Shown here in pieces: positions 53,831 through 64,000 of a stretch of DNA of 64,000 nt. The stretch is taken from NCBI RefSeq assembly GCF_902459805.1, contig NZ_CABPST010000010.1, forward strand, positions 62,001-126,000, given 5' to 3'. Made by a program: the position numbers and the translations under genes. The notes under the pieces are model-generated. The model was not told where the DNA came from. It saw only the letters and a list, made by a program, of their open reading frames with translations, and searched no databases. This stretch comes from Pandoraea bronchicola. Lineage in GTDB: Bacteria; Pseudomonadota; Gammaproteobacteria; Burkholderiales; Burkholderiaceae. Positions within the stretch are counted from its first letter, which is position 1. Each line of letters starts with the position of its first letter.

Positions 53831-56800
53831 GTGCGTCTGACCTCCATCAAACTCGCTGGCTTCAAGTCATTCGTCGATCCGACGAACTTCGCGGTGCCTG
53901 GCCAATTGGTCGGGATCGTCGGCCCGAACGGGTGCGGCAAATCCAACATCATCGATGCCGTGCGCTGGGTGCTCGGCGAGTCGCGCGCCTCGGAGCTGCG
54001 CGGCGAATCGATGCAGGACGTGATTTTCAACGGGTCGACTGCCCGCAAGCAGGCGAGCCGCGCGAGCGTCGAACTGGTGTTCGACAACAGCGCCGGGCGC
54101 GCCGCCGGGCAGTGGAGCCAGTACGCCGAAATCGCCGTCAAGCGCGTGCTCACGCGCGATGGCACCTCCAGTTACTACATCAACAATCTGCCGGCCCGCC
54201 GCCGCGACATCCAGGACATCTTCCTCGGTACCGGCCTCGGGCCGCGCGCCTACGCCATCATCGGGCAGGGGATGATCTCGCGCATCATCGAGGCCAAGCC
54301 CGAAGAGCTGCGCGTGTTCCTCGAAGAAGCCGCGGGCGTCTCCAAATACAAGGAACGCCGTCGCGAGACGGAGAACCGTCTGCAGGACACGCGTGAAAAC
54401 CTCACGCGCGTGGAAGACATTCTTCGCGAACTCGGCACCAACCTCGAGAAGCTGGAATCGCAGGCTGTGGTGGCCAACCGCTTCAAGGACCTGCAGCGCG
54501 ACGGCGAGGAGAAGCAGCAACTGTTATGGCTGCTTCGCAAGAACGAAGCGCAGAACGAACAAGAACGTCAGCAACGCGCCATTGAATCGGCTCAGGTCGA
54601 TCTCGAGGCGCAGATGGCGCGTCTGCGCAGTTCGGAGTCCGATCTCGAAACGCTGCGTGCCGCCCACTACACGGCCACCGACGCCGTGCAGGCTGCGCAA
54701 AGCGCCATGTACGAGGCGAATTCGGAAGTCAGCCGTCTCGAAGCCGAGATTCGCTACGTTGTCGAGTCGCGCAACCGGGTGCAGGCCCAACTGGCGGCGC
54801 TCACCTCGCAGCGCGAGCAGTGGCAGGCCCGCTCGGCGCAGTCGGAAGAAGCGCTCGCGCTCGCTGAAGAAGAACTCATCATTGCCGAAGAGCGTGCCGC
54901 CACGGCGCAGGATCAGGCGGCCGATCAGAACGACGCACTGCCCGCGCTCGAAGCCAACTGGCGCGAAGCGCAGAACCTGCTCAACGAGCAACGCAGCGAG
55001 ATCGCCCAGGTCGAGCAGAATCTGAAGCTCGAAGCTGCGCACCAGCGTAACGCCGATCAGGCATTGCAGCAGTTGCAGCAGCGCCAGGAGCGCCTGCAAG
55101 GCGAGGCGCGCGGGCTCGACAAGCCCGACGAAGCCGAGCTGGAAATGCAGCGTGCCGAGCTCGCCGAACATCAGGCGATGCTCGAAGATGCGCAAGCCGA
55201 ACTCGCCGATGCCCAGGAGCGGCTGCCGCGACTGGAAGCCGAGCGTGCCGAGGCCCAGGCCAGAGTGCAGTCCGAGGCCGCGACCATCGCGCAGCTCGAA
55301 GCGCGTCTGACGGCACTCAAGCAACTGCAGGAGAGCGTGCAGACCGAAGGCAAGGTTCAGCCTTGGCTCGACAAGCACGAACTGGCGCAATTGCCGCGGC
55401 TCTGGAAGAAACTGCATATCGAGCCGGGCTGGGAAAACGCGCTCGAGTCGGTGCTGCGTGAGCGTCTTGCGGCACTCGAAATCAGCAATCTCGACTGGGT
55501 GAAGGCCTTTGCGAGCGATGCGCCGCCGGCCAAGCTGGCGTTCTACTCGCCGCCGCCGGCCGCCCGTCCTATCGAAACACCGGCCGCTCTGCGTCCGTTG
55601 CTCTCGTTGCTGCGGATCGACGATCCGGGCCTGCGTGCCGTGTTGCAGGAATGGCTCGGACACGTTTTCGTTGCCGACGATCTGGCGCAAGCCATGGTCG
55701 CCCGGGCGCAATTGCCGGAAGGGGCGTCCATTGTCGTCAAGGCGGGGCATCAGGTCACGCGTGTGGGTGTGCAGCTTTACGCGGCCGACTCCGAGCAGGC
55801 GGGGTTGCTCGCCCGTCAGCAGGAAATTGAGAATCTGGGCAAGCAACTGCGCGCGCAGGCACTGCTGTCGGACGAAGCCAAGTCGAGCGCTGTCCGCGCG
55901 GAGGCGGCCTACAGTCAGGCGGCGCAGTCCCTGACCGAAGTGCGCGGCCGTGCGGAGCGCGCCACGCAGCGCGTGCATGCATTGCAGATGGATGTGCTCA
56001 AGCTCACGCAAGCCTATGAGCGCTACAACGCCCGCAGTACGCAGATCGACGAAGAACTGAGCGAGATCGCCGCGCAGATTGAAGAGCAAGTCGCGCTGCG
56101 CGCCGAATCGGAAGCGAATTTCGAGCAAAGCGACGCGCGTCTGGCTGAGTTGCAAGCGACGTTCGAAGACGGTCAGCTCGAGTTCGAATCGCTCGACAGC
56201 CAGCTCTCGGAGGCTCGTAACCGTGCGCGCGAACTTGAGCGTCTGGCTCAGGAAGCGTCTTATGGTCAGAAGGGGATCTCGAGCAAGATCGACGAACATC
56301 GGCGCAATATCCAGACGGCGCTCGAGCAAGCCGAACGTCTGGTGGTGTCGATCGAGCAGGCGCAGGCCGAACTTGCACAGATCACCGAGCAGACCGTCGA
56401 GAACGGTTTGCAGGACGCGCTCGAATTGCGCGCCGAGAAGGAAGAGATACTTGGGGCTGCGCGCATCGAACTCGATGCGCTGACACAAAAGCTGCGTCAG
56501 AGCGACGAAGAGCGCCTTGCTGCGGAGCGCGGGCTGCAACCGCTGCGCGACCGCATCACGGAACTGCAGTTGAAGGAGCAGGCCGCGCGCCTGAACCGTG
56601 AACAATTCGTCGAGCAACTGACGACGGCCGAAGTCGATGAGGAAGCGCTCTCCAGCAAACTGACGCCGGATCTGAAGCCGTCGTATCTGCAGGGTGAGGT
56701 CACGCGTATCAACAATGCGATCAATGCGCTGGGGCCGGTCAACATGGCCGCGCTCGAAGAGCTGGAAACGGCGCGCGACCGCAAGGTTTTCCTCGACGCA

Positions 56801-57346
56801 CAGTCGGCCGACCTGAACGACGCCATCGAAACGCTCGAAGGCGCCATTCGCAAGATCGACGAAGAGACACGCGTGCTGCTGCAAGGCACGTTCGACGAAG
56901 TGAACAAGCATTTCGGCGAGCTGTTCCCGATGTTGTTCGGCGGCGGACAAGCCAAACTCATCATGACGGGCGACGAAATTCTCGACGCGGGCGTTCAGGT
57001 GATGGCGCAACCGCCGGGCAAGAAGAACTCTACGATTCACCTGCTGTCTGGTGGTGAGAAGGCACTCACGGCGATTGCGCTGGTGTTCGGGATGTTCCAG
57101 CTCAACCCGGCGCCGTTCTGCTTGCTCGATGAGGTGGATGCACCGCTCGACGATGCCAACACCGAGCGCTACGCCAAGATGGTGGCGCGTATGTCGGACC
57201 GTACCCAATTCGTATTTATTTCGCACAACAAAATCGCGATGGAAATGGCCAATCAGCTCATCGGCGTCACCATGCAGGAACAAGGGGTGTCGCGGATCGT
57301 GGCGGTGGACATGGAGTCAGCGATCAATCTGGCCGAGATCGCGTGA
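53831..57346 (+). CDS. smc: SMC, chromosome segregation ATPase
   Basis: 1171 aa. N-terminal ATPase half with GPNGCGKSNIIDAVRWVLGE near residue 31, a long coiled coil (about 165-505), a hinge domain (about 510-660), returning coiled coil (to about 985), and the C-terminal half with LLSGGEKALTAIAL (about 1071) and CLLDEVDAPLDDAN. It folds and loads chromosomes with ScpA/ScpB, which are not encoded here. GTG start. Followed by zipA after 39 bp, the standard betaproteobacterial order. Confidence 0.97.
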   Translation: MRLTSIKLAGFKSFVDPTNFAVPGQLVGIVGPNGCGKSNIIDAVRWVLGESRASELRGESMQDVIFNGSTARKQASRASVELVFDNSAGRAAGQWSQYAEIAVKRVLTRDGTSSYYINNLPARRRDIQDIFLGTGLGPRAYAIIGQGMISRIIEAKPEELRVFLEEAAGVSKYKERRRETENRLQDTRENLTRVEDILRELGTNLEKLESQAVVANRFKDLQRDGEEKQQLLWLLRKNEAQNEQERQQRAIESAQVDLEAQMARLRSSESDLETLRAAHYTATDAVQAAQSAMYEANSEVSRLEAEIRYVVESRNRVQAQLAALTSQREQWQARSAQSEEALALAEEELIIAEERAATAQDQAADQNDALPALEANWREAQNLLNEQRSEIAQVEQNLKLEAAHQRNADQALQQLQQRQERLQGEARGLDKPDEAELEMQRAELAEHQAMLEDAQAELADAQERLPRLEAERAEAQARVQSEAATIAQLEARLTALKQLQESVQTEGKVQPWLDKHELAQLPRLWKKLHIEPGWENALESVLRERLAALEISNLDWVKAFASDAPPAKLAFYSPPPAARPIETPAALRPLLSLLRIDDPGLRAVLQEWLGHVFVADDLAQAMVARAQLPEGASIVVKAGHQVTRVGVQLYAADSEQAGLLARQQEIENLGKQLRAQALLSDEAKSSAVRAEAAYSQAAQSLTEVRGRAERATQRVHALQMDVLKLTQAYERYNARSTQIDEELSEIAAQIEEQVALRAESEANFEQSDARLAELQATFEDGQLEFESLDSQLSEARNRARELERLAQEASYGQKGISSKIDEHRRNIQTALEQAERLVVSIEQAQAELAQITEQTVENGLQDALELRAEKEEILGAARIELDALTQKLRQSDEERLAAERGLQPLRDRITELQLKEQAARLNREQFVEQLTTAEVDEEALSSKLTPDLKPSYLQGEVTRINNAINALGPVNMAALEELETARDRKVFLDAQSADLNDAIETLEGAIRKIDEETRVLLQGTFDEVNKHFGELFPMLFGGGQAKLIMTGDEILDAGVQVMAQPPGKKNSTIHLLSGGEKALTAIALVFGMFQLNPAPFCLLDEVDAPLDDANTERYAKMVARMSDRTQFVFISHNKIAMEMANQLIGVTMQEQGVSRIVAVDMESAINLAEIA

Positions 57347-57385
57347 CCCCGCGCCCAAGATGGAGAAGAGAGAGGAACGCCGCGC

Positions 57386-58924
57386 ATGAATGAACTGCAG
57401 CTGAGCTTGATTGCCGCAGGGGTAGTGGTACTGCTTGGAGTGGTCGCTTATAACGCCTGGCAGGGCAGCAAGGCACGCGCACGCATACCGCGTCGCATGC
57501 CGGTCGATGGTGCCGGTATCGATGCGACTGCCGGAGCGCCCGACGCCGACGACGACCGCCCGTTCATCGAGCCGACGCTGTCGCCGCCGCGCGTGCCTGC
57601 GCATGCCGGCGAGCGTCGTGAACCGACGCTGGGCCCGGCAGCAGCGTCTGGTACGTCGGTGCAGGACGCCTTCGCCATTAACGAAGACGCCTGGGATGCG
57701 CCGCCTGCCGCGCGCCGGCGCGCCGCGCAGGAAGCGGCCGCTCTCGCGGCGCAAGCCGGCGATGCGGCCACTGCCACTGCCACGGCCGAGACGGCCAAGA
57801 CGGCCGAATCGGCCGAATCGGCCGAAACGCCATCGGTGGCCGATTCCGCCCAACACGATCGTCGTGACGAGCAGGCAAGCGATGCGGAGCAAGCTGCCGC
57901 CGTGAGCGCGGTGGCGCGTCTCGACGCCGAACTGGCGGCCGACGACACCGTGGATGCTGCCGCAGCCGGTGCGGCTGCCGCGGCAGCCAGTGCACCCGAC
58001 CACGAGGCCCTTGCCCACGCCGCAGCGCCTGCGGCCGAGCCTGTCGTTTTGCCGGCATCGGCGGCGCCAGTTGCCGCGGCTAGTCCGGCGGTCCCGAGCG
58101 GCCCGCCGCCGGTTATTGACGAGCGTATCGACTGCATCGTCGAGCTGCCGTTGGCGAATGTGGTGGCTGCGGAGCGACTGATGCCGCTGACCGTGCGCAT
58201 GCGGCGCGCGGGCAGCAAGCCAGTCAATGTCGAGGGCCGCGCCGACGAGCATTCGCCGTGGGAATTGATTCGCACCGGCGGGCGCTACCACCAGTTGCGC
58301 ATGGCCGTGCAGTTGGCCAACCGCGCGGGCGCGTTGAACGAAGTCGAGTTCTCGGAGTTCTCGAACCTCGTGCAGACCCTTGCCGACGCGGTCGACGCCT
58401 TGCCCGAACTGCCTGACATGATGGAAACGGTCGCCCGTGGCCGTGAACTCGACAGTTTCGCCGCGCAATGCGACGCCCAACTGTCGGTCAACGTGCTCTC
58501 CGACGGTGCTCCCTGGTCGGCAAACTACGTGCAGGCCGTGGCGACGCAGGACGGTCTGCTGCTCTCGCGCGACGGCATGCGTTTCGTCAAGCTCGATACC
58601 CGCCAGAATCCGGTGTTCATGCTGCAGTTCGGCGACACCAACTTCCTGCGCGACGATCTGACGTACAAGGGTGGCGATCTGATCACGATGCTGCTCGATG
58701 TGCCGGTGGCCGACGAAGACCTGCTGCCGTTCCGTCTGATGTGCGATTACGCGCGTTCGATCGGACAGCGCATCGGTGGGCGCGTCGTGGACGATCAGCG
58801 CCGGCCGCTGTCGGATGCTGCGCTGCAAAACGTCGACAAGCAATTGCTCAAGCTCTACGAACGCCTCGAGGCACGGGGCCTGCCGGCGGGCTCGCCGGTG
58901 ACCCGACGTCTGTTCAGCCAGTAA
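57386..58924 (+). CDS. zipA: ZipA-like cell division protein
   Basis: 512 aa. One N-terminal membrane anchor (LSLIAAGVVVLLGVVAYNAW), a basic patch, then about 220 residues of Ala/Pro/acidic low complexity, and the C-terminal FtsZ-binding ZipA domain (about 250-500; residues DERIDCIVELPLANVV, QFGDTNFLRDDLTYKGGDLITMLLDVP). E. coli ZipA is 328 aa, so the linker is long. Part of the linker is encoded by 9-nt repeats. It sits between smc and ligA, the usual place in Burkholderiales. A strong terminator follows. Confidence 0.9.
   Translation: MNELQLSLIAAGVVVLLGVVAYNAWQGSKARARIPRRMPVDGAGIDATAGAPDADDDRPFIEPTLSPPRVPAHAGERREPTLGPAAASGTSVQDAFAINEDAWDAPPAARRRAAQEAAALAAQAGDAATATATAETAKTAESAESAETPSVADSAQHDRRDEQASDAEQAAAVSAVARLDAELAADDTVDAAAAGAAAAAASAPDHEALAHAAAPAAEPVVLPASAAPVAAASPAVPSGPPPVIDERIDCIVELPLANVVAAERLMPLTVRMRRAGSKPVNVEGRADEHSPWELIRTGGRYHQLRMAVQLANRAGALNEVEFSEFSNLVQTLADAVDALPELPDMMETVARGRELDSFAAQCDAQLSVNVLSDGAPWSANYVQAVATQDGLLLSRDGMRFVKLDTRQNPVFMLQFGDTNFLRDDLTYKGGDLITMLLDVPVADEDLLPFRLMCDYARSIGQRIGGRVVDDQRRPLSDAALQNVDKQLLKLYERLEARGLPAGSPVTRRLFSQ
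57784..57828 (+). repeat. 9-nt degenerate tandem repeat within zipA
   Basis: Five copies of GGCCGAATC-like units (GGCCGAGAC, GGCCAAGAC, GGCCGAATC twice, GGCCGAAAC), encoding Ala-Glu/Lys-Ser/Thr triplets in the linker. Confidence 0.8.
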
Positions 58925-58978
58925 CGACGAGGGCGGTGCGCGGCAGACGACGATCTGTCAGACGCCGCGTTCGATGCA

Positions 58979-59009
58979 CGCCGTTCACCGTCGGGTGAGC
59001 GGCGTTTTT
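58979..59009 (+). terminator. Rho-independent terminator after zipA
   Basis: Eleven-bp stem CGCCGTTCACC (58979-58989) / GGTGAGCGGCG (58994-59004) with one T-G wobble, loop GTCG and five T. It separates smc-zipA from ligA. Confidence 0.9.
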
Positions 59010-59064
59010 GTTCCGATGGATGACGGCTGTCGGCGATGCGCAGGTGCGTACGTCGAAGGCATAA

Positions 59065-61191
<2,127 letters not shown>

Positions 61192-61207
61192 TGTGAGGAC
61201 CCAACCG

Positions 61208-61741
61208 ATGATTCGCGACATTCTGAAGATGGGCGATCCGCGCCTGCTGCGCATCGCCAAACCGGTGGAGCAATTCGGCACGCCCGAGCTGGACAAGCTC
61301 GTCGAAGACATGTTCGAGACCATGAAGCACGCGAACGGTGCCGGTCTCGCGGCCCCGCAAATTGGCGTTGACCTGCAAGTGGTGATCTTCGGCTTCGAGC
61401 ACAACGAGCGTTATCCTGATGCGCCCGAAGTCCCCGAAACCGTGCTCATCAATCCCGTGATCACGCCGCTGACGCAGGATATGGAAGAGGGCTGGGAGGG
61501 CTGTCTGTCGGTGCCGGGGCTGCGTGGCATGGTCAATCGCTATTCGATGCTGCGCTACGAAGGGCTGGATCAGCACGGCAACCCCATCGATCGCGTGGCC
61601 GAGGGCTTCCACGCCCGGGTCGTGCAGCACGAATGCGACCATTTGATCGGAAAGCTCTACCCGATGCGTATTACGGACTTCAGCAAGTTTGGTTTCACCG
61701 AGATTCTCTTCCCGGGGCTCGATTCCAACAGCGACGATTGA
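61208..61741 (+). CDS. def: Peptide deformylase
   Basis: 177 aa iron metalloenzyme removing N-formyl from nascent proteins. The three motifs are [10 protein letters not shown] (residues 45-53), EGCLS with metal ligand C99, and HECDH with H141, E142 and H145. Start at 61208, 16 bp past ligA. It has no fmt neighbour, so is probably one of two or more deformylases, but that cannot be checked here. A terminator follows at 61805. Confidence 0.95.
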   Translation: MIRDILKMGDPRLLRIAKPVEQFGTPELDKLVEDMFETMKHANGAGLAAPQIGVDLQVVIFGFEHNERYPDAPEVPETVLINPVITPLTQDMEEGWEGCLSVPGLRGMVNRYSMLRYEGLDQHGNPIDRVAEGFHARVVQHECDHLIGKLYPMRITDFSKFGFTEILFPGLDSNSDD

Positions 61742-61804
61742 GGTCTGACGCCGCCGGCCGGCATCAGGTGTCGGCACGTGGGTAGTGGGTATCGACGGGA
61801 ATAA

Positions 61805-61833
61805 AAAAAGCCCGCCTTGATGGCGGGCTTTTT
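61805..61833. terminator. Bidirectional terminator between def and the pseudouridine synthase gene
   Basis: Perfect 12-bp stem AAAAAGCCCGCC (61805-61816) / GGCGGGCTTTTT (61822-61833) with loop TTGAT; serves both convergent genes. Confidence 0.93.
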
Positions 61834-61852
61834 CACGGGCGTCGCCGCTGGC

Positions 61853-63550
61853 TCAGAATCCTTCGCCAGCGCGCAGATAACGCCACTCACCCACGGGCAA
61901 GTTGCCCAGCGTGATCTGGCCCATGCGCACGCGCTTGAGGCCGGTCACATGCAGGCCAACGAGCTCGCACATCCGGCGAATCTGACGCTTCTTGCCTTCC
62001 TTGAGCACGAAACGCAGTTGCTCCGGGTTCTGCCACTCGACCTGTGCCGGCTTGAGCGGTTGATCGTCGAGTTCCAGGCCGTGGCGCAACAACGCCAGCC
62101 GCTCGGCCGGGAAGTGCGCCTCGACGTTTTTCTCATGCTCGTTGTACGACACACGCACGAGGTATTCCTTCTCGATATCCGAGTCTTCGCCGATCAGTTG
62201 CTTGGCGATACGGCCATCCTGCGTCAGGACGAGCAGGCCCGTGGAGTCGATGTCGAGGCGCCCGGCCGGTGCCAGGCTGCGCAGATGAGACGGTGAGAAG
62301 CGCACGCCTGCATCGTCTTCGGCCCAGTGGTGCTCACGCGTCACCAGAACGACGGCAGGTTCATAGCCATCTTCCGCTTGCCCGGAGACGTAGCCCACGG
62401 GCTTGTGCAGCAGGATCGTGACGCGATTGGCCTGCTCCTTTCGTGCGGCCTGAACGACGGTGATTTCCTGCGTCGGCAGAATCTTCGTGCCGAGTTCCGT
62501 GACGACCTTGCCGTCAACGCGCACCCATCCCTTGGCGATCCATTCGTCGGCTTCGCGGCGCGAGCACAGGCCGAGTTCCGACATGCGCTTGGACAGACGC
62601 AGCGACCCTGCGGCGTCGTGATGGACTTTGATGTCATCGTCGTCGTCCCGCGTGGCGCGAGGTGCGCGAGCGGGGCCGGGGCGTGTCGAACGAGGGGCGT
62701 GGGTTTCACGCTCGTCACGAGCGAAGCGGCCGCGCGGTGTGCCTTCCGTGTCACGGCGCGGACGATCTTCGTCAAAGCGACGCGGCGCGCGATCATCGGT
62801 GCCACGCTTGGCCGGGCGAGCGTAATCGCCACGGGCACCGCCTTCGGTGGCGCGGCGCGGACGATCTTCGTCAAAGCGTCGCGGCGCGCGCTCGTCGGTA
62901 CTGCGTTTCACCGGGCGAGCGAAATCGCCTCGGGCACCGCCCTCGGTGGCGCGGCGCGGACGGTCTTCGTCAAAGCGTCGCGGCGCGCGATCATCGGTGC
63001 CACGCTTGGCCGGGCGAGCGAAATCGCCTCGGGCACCGCCCTCGGTGGCGCGGCGCGGGCGATCTTCGTCAAAGCGTCGCGGCGCGCGCTCGTCGGTACT
63101 GCGTTTCACCGGGCGAGCATAATCGCCTCGGGCACCGCCCTCGGTGGCGCGGCGCGGACGATCTTCGTCAAAGCGACGCGGGCGCGATGCGTCGTCAGAA
63201 CGTGCGGGACGTGCCCCTGCAACACGTTCGCGCTGGCCACGTGCCGGCGCACGCTCCCCCATGGAGCGCTTCTCGTAGGGCTTGACCCCGCCGGCGCTTG
63301 CCGGTGTGCGTGGCGCAGCACCACTGCCAGCCGGGCGACGTGCGCCTGCCGGCGTCGCGGCATCGTCTGCCGGACGCGGCCGCGCCGGTTTTGCCGCAGG
63401 CTTCCTTTTCGCGCCGCTGGCGTCGAGCATCGACGCAGGCACAGCTTTGGTCGCACGACGCAGCGCGCCGGACGAACGCACCGGAGCGCGGGTCTTGTCG
63501 AGAGTGCGGGGATGTTTGGCGCCGAGTTTGGCGCGCGGGGTATCGCTCAT
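61853..63550 (-). CDS. RluF-like RNA pseudouridine synthase with repetitive N-terminal tail
   Basis: 565 aa. The C-terminal 255 residues are an RsuA/RluB/RluF-type enzyme: S4 domain ([21 protein letters not shown], about 317-375) and the catalytic Asp in [16 protein letters not shown], with [17 protein letters not shown]. The GDI/EKEYLV and LPVGEWR features are closer to RluF than to RluB. The first 310 residues are basic, disordered-looking and hold four exact-length 33-residue repeats plus a partial fifth. RluF proper is about 290 aa. Target rRNA or tRNA cannot be told. It overlaps glnD by 4 nt (ATGA). Confidence 0.88.
   Translation of the reverse strand: MSDTPRAKLGAKHPRTLDKTRAPVRSSGALRRATKAVPASMLDASGAKRKPAAKPARPRPADDAATPAGARRPAGSGAAPRTPASAGGVKPYEKRSMGERAPARGQRERVAGARPARSDDASRPRRFDEDRPRRATEGGARGDYARPVKRSTDERAPRRFDEDRPRRATEGGARGDFARPAKRGTDDRAPRRFDEDRPRRATEGGARGDFARPVKRSTDERAPRRFDEDRPRRATEGGARGDYARPAKRGTDDRAPRRFDEDRPRRDTEGTPRGRFARDERETHAPRSTRPGPARAPRATRDDDDDIKVHHDAAGSLRLSKRMSELGLCSRREADEWIAKGWVRVDGKVVTELGTKILPTQEITVVQAARKEQANRVTILLHKPVGYVSGQAEDGYEPAVVLVTREHHWAEDDAGVRFSPSHLRSLAPAGRLDIDSTGLLVLTQDGRIAKQLIGEDSDIEKEYLVRVSYNEHEKNVEAHFPAERLALLRHGLELDDQPLKPAQVEWQNPEQLRFVLKEGKKRQIRRMCELVGLHVTGLKRVRMGQITLGNLPVGEWRYLRAGEGF
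62783..63178 (-). repeat. Four 99-bp in-frame tandem repeats (33 aa) in the pseudouridine synthase gene
   Basis: Units start at residues 125, 158, 191 and 224 of the protein with [19 protein letters not shown]; a degenerate fifth begins at 257. Units alternate: 1 and 3 end [10 protein letters not shown], 2 and 4 end [10 protein letters not shown], so a 198-bp higher-order unit was probably duplicated. Confidence 0.95.
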
Positions 63551-64000
63551 GGTTCCAATGCTTCGAGTAATTCGGTCTCGACGGCAATTTGCAGACGATT
63601 GTCCTGCAAACGGCTGCCGTCAAGCAGGAACGTATCTTCGACACGTTCGCCGAGGGTATTGATGCGGGCGGTACGCACGCTCACGCCATGACGCGCAAGT
63701 ACGCGAGCGACCGCATATAGCAAGCCGGTGCGGTCGTTAGCCGACACCGACAGCAGGTAGTACTGGCCGCGCTCGTCGGGCCGCAAATCGACGCGCGGCG
63801 TGACCGGAAAGCTGCGCGAACGTCGTGGCAGCCGTCCCTTGCTCGGCTCCGCCAGCGGTTCGACGCGCGTTAGCAACGACACCAACTCGCTTTCCACCAG
63901 ATTGATGATGTCACGGTAGCTGGTATCGAGGCCGGGGTCCGTCAACAGGAAGCTATCCAGCGCGAAGCCGTGGCTGGTCGTGTGCACCTTGGCGTCGAGA
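63547..64000 (-). CDS. glnD: GlnD, PII uridylyltransferase/uridylyl-removing enzyme (3' end only)
   Basis: The last 150 or so codons; the gene continues beyond the window edge. The sequence [19 protein letters not shown] is the first C-terminal ACT domain and [27 protein letters not shown] the second, the glutamine-sensing part of GlnD that controls PII uridylylation. The catalytic NTase and HD domains lie outside. The stop overlaps the start of the pseudouridine synthase gene. Confidence 0.93.
   Translation of the reverse strand, partial: LDAKVHTTSHGFALDSFLLTDPGLDTSYRDIINLVESELVSLLTRVEPLAEPSKGRLPRRSRSFPVTPRVDLRPDERGQYYLLSVSANDRTGLLYAVARVLARHGVSVRTARINTLGERVEDTFLLDGSRLQDNRLQIAVETELLEALEP

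Noticed and set aside
54524-57283. 919-codon open frame antisense to smc
   Set aside because: Opposite the SMC coiled coil; composition is the complement of Glu/Gln/Ala codons, with no domain seen.
62783-63178. CRISPR-like repeat array
   Set aside because: The repeats are contiguous 99-bp coding units with no spacers, in frame within one gene.

Overview
The window is 64 kb of high-GC, gene-dense chromosome from a betaproteobacterium. Gene content and synteny (split arn cluster, hom-thrC-moeA-moaD-moaE, smc-zipA-ligA, dapC-dapD/dapE-prmB, glyoxylate-shunt genes, PrmB- and RluF-type housekeeping enzymes) point to Burkholderiaceae, most like Pandoraea; the genus is an inference from memory of protein sequences, not a search. 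I see no rRNA, tRNA, insertion sequence, prophage, integrase or CRISPR array. It reads as core chromosome with a few accessory pockets.

Region by region. 0-8.5 kb (minus strand): a 4-amino-4-deoxy-L-arabinose (Ara4N) lipid A modification cluster. It begins with a small DUF498/Mth938 gene translationally coupled to arnT, followed by one small flippase-like membrane protein, arnB, arnC, arnA split into separate formyltransferase and decarboxylase genes, an intrinsic terminator, then arnD and a Bcp-type peroxiredoxin. 8.8-15.0 kb (plus): alaA, hom and thrC (alanine and threonine synthesis), then moeA-moaD-moaE (molybdenum cofactor). 15.0-18.5 kb: a group III truncated globin gene opposite clpB, which has a good sigma-32-type promoter and a strong terminator. 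18.6-22.2 kb: a heptanucleotide repeat, a DUF2306 membrane protein gene overlapping a LytS-type kinase, a LytTR regulator, and a convergent AraC regulator.

22.4-25.7 kb: a gamma-glutamylcyclotransferase-like gene, then a two-gene minus-strand operon of a divergent QueF-like protein and a YhhQ/VUT-type transporter, and an EamA exporter. 26.1-31.8 kb: glyoxylate shunt, aceA and aceB separated by uspA, a LysR regulator and a type II haloacid dehalogenase. 32-35 kb: prolyl aminopeptidase and an RGG-tailed DEAD-box helicase. 35.6-39.1 kb: tsaB-rimI-udg-DUF1853, overlapping genes. 39.1-41.2 kb: lplT-thiD. 41.6-44.0 kb: alr-radA. 44.1-47.7 kb: ABC-F ATPase and cardiolipin synthase. 47.8-52.4 kb: the succinylase lysine/DAP branch (dapC-dapD, terminator, yffB-dapE-prmB). 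52.7-61.7 kb: EamA transporter, smc, zipA, ligA, def. 61.8-64.0 kb: an RluF-like pseudouridine synthase with a 33-residue repeat array in its N-terminal tail, overlapping the 3' end of glnD, which runs off the window.

The most unusual items are the QueF-like/VUT operon, whose enzyme keeps the nucleophile Cys and Asp of the nitrile reductases but has lost the active-site His and most of the NADPH motif; the alternating 33-aa repeats of the pseudouridine synthase; and the arrangement of the arn cluster (split arnA, single small flippase subunit, terminator before arnD). Several in-frame 9-nt repeats sit in the Ala/Pro-rich linkers of the uracil-DNA glycosylase and ZipA. Residue comparisons with E. 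coli proteins are from memory.
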